Positions 62,069 through 64,000 of a DNA stretch of 64,000 nucleotides are shown here, piece after piece (the stretch's first letter is position 1; each line of letters opens with the position of its first letter). The DNA comes from Ophiobolus disseminans (Eukaryota; Ascomycota; Dothideomycetes; Pleosporales; Phaeosphaeriaceae). The position numbers and the translations under genes were made by a program. The notes below the pieces were generated by a model that was not told where the DNA came from, made no database searches, and worked only from the letters and a program-made list of their open reading frames with translations. Where the stretch lies: assembly GCA_010093685.1 (NCBI GenBank), contig MU006238.1, positions 376,129 through 440,128 of the forward strand, read 5' to 3'.

Positions 62069-62435
62069 ATGCCTCAGTTCAACGTACGCTGTCTATCTCC
62101 ACGATATAGTGTACAGTCCTGACATTCCCAGATCACCCTCGCAAAAGACGCCTCCAACGACGAGCTCGAGAAGGCCAAGCAGCACGTCAAGGACCAAGGC
62201 GGCGAGATCGTGAGTCCCTCCCTCACTTCCTCCCATATCAACATGCACTAACGCGCCTTACAGGTCAGCGAGTTCACCCTGATCAAGGGTTTCACGTACA
62301 ACACCCCGCTCCACCACCTTACACGGCATATACTAACACGCCCGAAGCGCTAAGATCCCCGATGACGCTGTTTCCACACTCCAGTCCAACGACAAGATCA
62401 CCGTCGAGGCTGATGGCGAGGTCACTACGCAATAG
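62069..62435 (+). CDS. PBI2: Proteinase B inhibitor / peptidase inhibitor I9
   Basis: Four exons, 62069-62083, 62132-62209, 62264-62295 and 62348-62435, with introns of 48, 54 and 52 bp, encode only 70 residues. The protein matches the I9 propeptide-like inhibitors of subtilisin-type proteases; yeast PBI2 blocks vacuolar proteinase B and also assists vacuole fusion. The fold elements are MPQFNITLAKDASND, then ELEKAKQHVKDQGGEI, VSEFTLIKGFTAKIPDDAVS, and the ending DKITVEADGEVTTQ, which fits the inhibitory C-terminal tail. There is no signal peptide, so it is cytosolic. The first exon is 15 nt long. All phases agree, and the ATG context is CAAGATG. Confidence 0.92.
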
Positions 62436-62836
62436 AGCTGTATATGATGGGGTATGAGATATGATCATGGATGGGATGAGTGCAGGAGTGCTTCGTAGCA
62501 CGGCATTAGCATGGGCATGCATGACTGCTCGACGGGCTTGATGGGCAGGGATCAGGAAGGATATATGATGAATGCATCTATCCAGGACACATCATCGATA
62601 CAGCTACCAAGCCCTCTGTGACTGCAACCATCTTCCACCCCCAGGTACCATCTCCCAAGATCTCGCCTCCGCTTACCGCTCCGCGAACCCTCTGCTCATG
62701 TGTGGCAACTACATTACAGCTTGCCTCGTTCTCACGCAGTAGGGTCCATGCACTGTACAGCTTAAAGTCATAATTTCATTAGAAAGACTAATTCCCAAAC
62801 CCCAACACTTAAAAATTAGCTCAACTCACTACCCCA
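62436..62836. other. Convergent 3' intergenic region
   Basis: A 400-bp stretch between the stops of the inhibitor gene and the right-edge minus-strand gene. It is partly AT-rich (AATTTCATTAGAAAGAC), which fits 3' untranslated sequence. No gene was seen. Confidence 0.4.
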
Positions 62837-64000
62837 TTACCGTCCATACCCTGCTCCCGCCTGCGGCTGCGGCTGTGCATACCCCATCGCTGGCGTCCCA
62901 TGCCCCAACTCCTGCGGCGGCGGCCCACTGTACATCTCATGCTCATGTCCATGACCCCAAGAATGTCCGTGATTATAACCAGACTCTGGGCTTCCGATGC
63001 CCGGCTCCCCTTGCGGCGCGACAGGTTGATACACATACGGCCTCGCGTTCCCATGCTCAGAGGGTGGTGGGTAGTTATACGGTGTCGTGCGTCCCTCGGA
63101 TGGCGCTTCGTAGATGGGGCCGGGGCTGTGGGCTGGGCTGAACAGTGTGGGCGAAGATGGCGGGTATCCGACTGCGCTGTACGGCGGCGACACAACAGAG
63201 GAGCTACGCATGGACTTGGTAGTGTCGTTGCCGTAGTACGTGGTTGTTGGGACGGCAGCCATGGCTGGGTTGTAGGGTGGGCTGGTGCTGACTGGCTGGT
63301 TGATGGTGGGGTCGGCATGGTCGTCGGACCTGTTCTTGCGCTTTTTGAAGAGGAGGAATGCGAGGACGAGGATGATGGCTGCTGCGACTCCGATGCCGCC
63401 GCCAATACCTGCTTTGGCGCCCGTGCTGAGGCCAGTGCTTGGCGATGAGATGACAACAGGGTCGGTAGGCGTGGGAGATGGCGACACAGGACCAGGAGTA
63501 ACGTTGCCAATTCGGGCGATGTTGACGGTTGTTGTAGACTTGATGGTTGTGCCAGCCGAGAGCACCGTCGTCTTTGTGCTGGTTGTTGTCGTCGTGATTT
63601 CGGATGACGATGAGATGCGCGTGGTAGTTGTGGTCGTTATAGTTGCAAGACTCCAAATTGTAGTTGTCCCAGTAGTGGTTGTCCGGGTAACTTGCACCTG
63701 TTGACGCTTCAATAGTTTCGGTCGGAAGAGGTCTGCTGCGTTTGCGGGAAGGCCCCTTGGACAGGCAGCTGCAACAATCTTTTCCTCCACATTGGGAGTA
63801 GGTGAGGGCATGAAGATGCCCGTCATGGCGTGGTTTGTTGCGCTGGGTAGGCTGTCCTCGTGGTGTGCGACAGAACTTGCTGCAGGTGTAGCAATTGCTC
63901 CTGCTCGCCGACCTGCCCGGAGGCTGCTGATGGTAATCGTGATAATGTCGGTAGCTGTGGCTGCACTGGTGATGGTGGAGGTGATGACACTGGTCTCGGT
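62837..64000 (-). CDS. Partial mucin-like single-pass membrane protein (cut by right edge)
   Basis: The minus-strand frame is open from the window edge (64000) to the stop at 62837, so 387 residues are visible and the N-terminus is missing; the ATG at 63826 is internal. The visible extracellular part is Ser/Thr-rich with long TTT runs (for example ATITTTTTTRISSSSEITTT), likely O-glycosylated. It contains a short Cys/Leu-Pro segment (AAACPRGLPANAAD). A transmembrane helix follows (GIGGGIGVAAAIILVLAFLL) with the stop-transfer basic run FKKRKNR. The cytosolic tail of about 180 residues is Pro/Tyr/Gly-rich (PPYSAVGYPPSSPT). This layout is that of fungal cell-wall stress sensors and WSC/Mid2-like proteins, but no WSC domain lies in the visible part, so the family stays open. 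Confidence 0.7.
   Translation of the reverse strand, partial: TETSVITSTITSAATATDIITITISSLRAGRRAGAIATPAASSVAHHEDSLPSATNHAMTGIFMPSPTPNVEEKIVAAACPRGLPANAADLFRPKLLKRQQVQVTRTTTTGTTTIWSLATITTTTTTRISSSSEITTTTTSTKTTVLSAGTTIKSTTTVNIARIGNVTPGPVSPSPTPTDPVVISSPSTGLSTGAKAGIGGGIGVAAAIILVLAFLLFKKRKNRSDDHADPTINQPVSTSPPYNPAMAAVPTTTYYGNDTTKSMRSSSVVSPPYSAVGYPPSSPTLFSPAHSPGPIYEAPSEGRTTPYNYPPPSEHGNARPYVYQPVAPQGEPGIGSPESGYNHGHSWGHGHEHEMYSGPPPQELGHGTPAMGYAQPQPQAGAGYGR

Noticed and set aside
1..64000. CRISPR arrays, operons, rRNA genes, phage or viral genes
   Set aside because: No regularly spaced direct repeats, no ribosomal RNA signatures and no viral proteins were seen. Gene structure is eukaryotic throughout.

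Overview
The window is nuclear DNA of a filamentous ascomycete, most likely a Dothideomycete of the Pleosporales type (an inference from gene content, not proved). The signs are split genes with 44-90 bp GT..AG introns carrying CTAAC/CTAAT-like branch sites, no operons, no ribosome-binding sites, a HET-domain gene, and fungal orthologues of STU1, FYV7, EMW1, BST1, BMS1 and PBI2. I worked out exon joins by hand from splice sites, reading phase and family motifs.

Layout. 1-414: the 5' end of a gene that runs off the left edge (minus). 1288-2913: an F-box-like gene whose reading frame changes twice (minus). 3398-7079: STU1/CLASP (plus). 7618-8631: F-box protein (minus). 9500-13916: eight-exon full-length ABCB multidrug transporter (plus). 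14423-15341: rhodanese (minus). 16154-19337: multi-KH RNA-binding protein (minus). 20554-22953: unrecognised Arg/Pro-rich protein (minus). 23256-24319: HAD pyrimidine 5'-nucleotidase with a 13-nt exon (plus). 24639-25688: PBSP-type metallopeptidase-like protein (plus).

From about 25.7 to 36 kb the window is gene-poor. It holds a tRNA-Lys(CTT) with two A:C mismatches, a 62-bp repeat pair that differs almost only by transitions, a broken gene (28693-29842), a perfect 18-bp hairpin, and a seven-exon three-repeat Myb gene (31965-33471, minus). Then come FYV7 (35920-36598, minus) and an ATOS/FAM214-like gene (37267-39745, plus).

From 41.5 to 48.6 kb the content looks accessory: two small secreted cysteine-containing proteins (41549-42123 and 48101-48581), a HET-domain gene (42987-44819), and two coiled-coil genes interrupted by a stop or a frame change (45060-46526 and 47250-47595). 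From 49.4 kb to the end the content is conserved housekeeping: a glycine-zipper Q/G/Y-rich protein, EMW1/TTC27, the GPI inositol-deacylase BST1, the ribosome-assembly GTPase BMS1, the proteinase inhibitor PBI2, and a mucin-like single-pass membrane protein cut by the right edge.

The genes do not form one pathway. The clearest links are ribosome assembly (FYV7 and BMS1, both small-subunit factors) and cell-surface or secretory-pathway functions (EMW1, BST1, the right-edge sensor-like protein). I found no convincing wholly new system. The best leads are the 41-49 kb accessory block with decaying coiled-coil genes, the secreted proteins beside a HET gene, and the stop-free multiple-of-three introns that recur in three genes.
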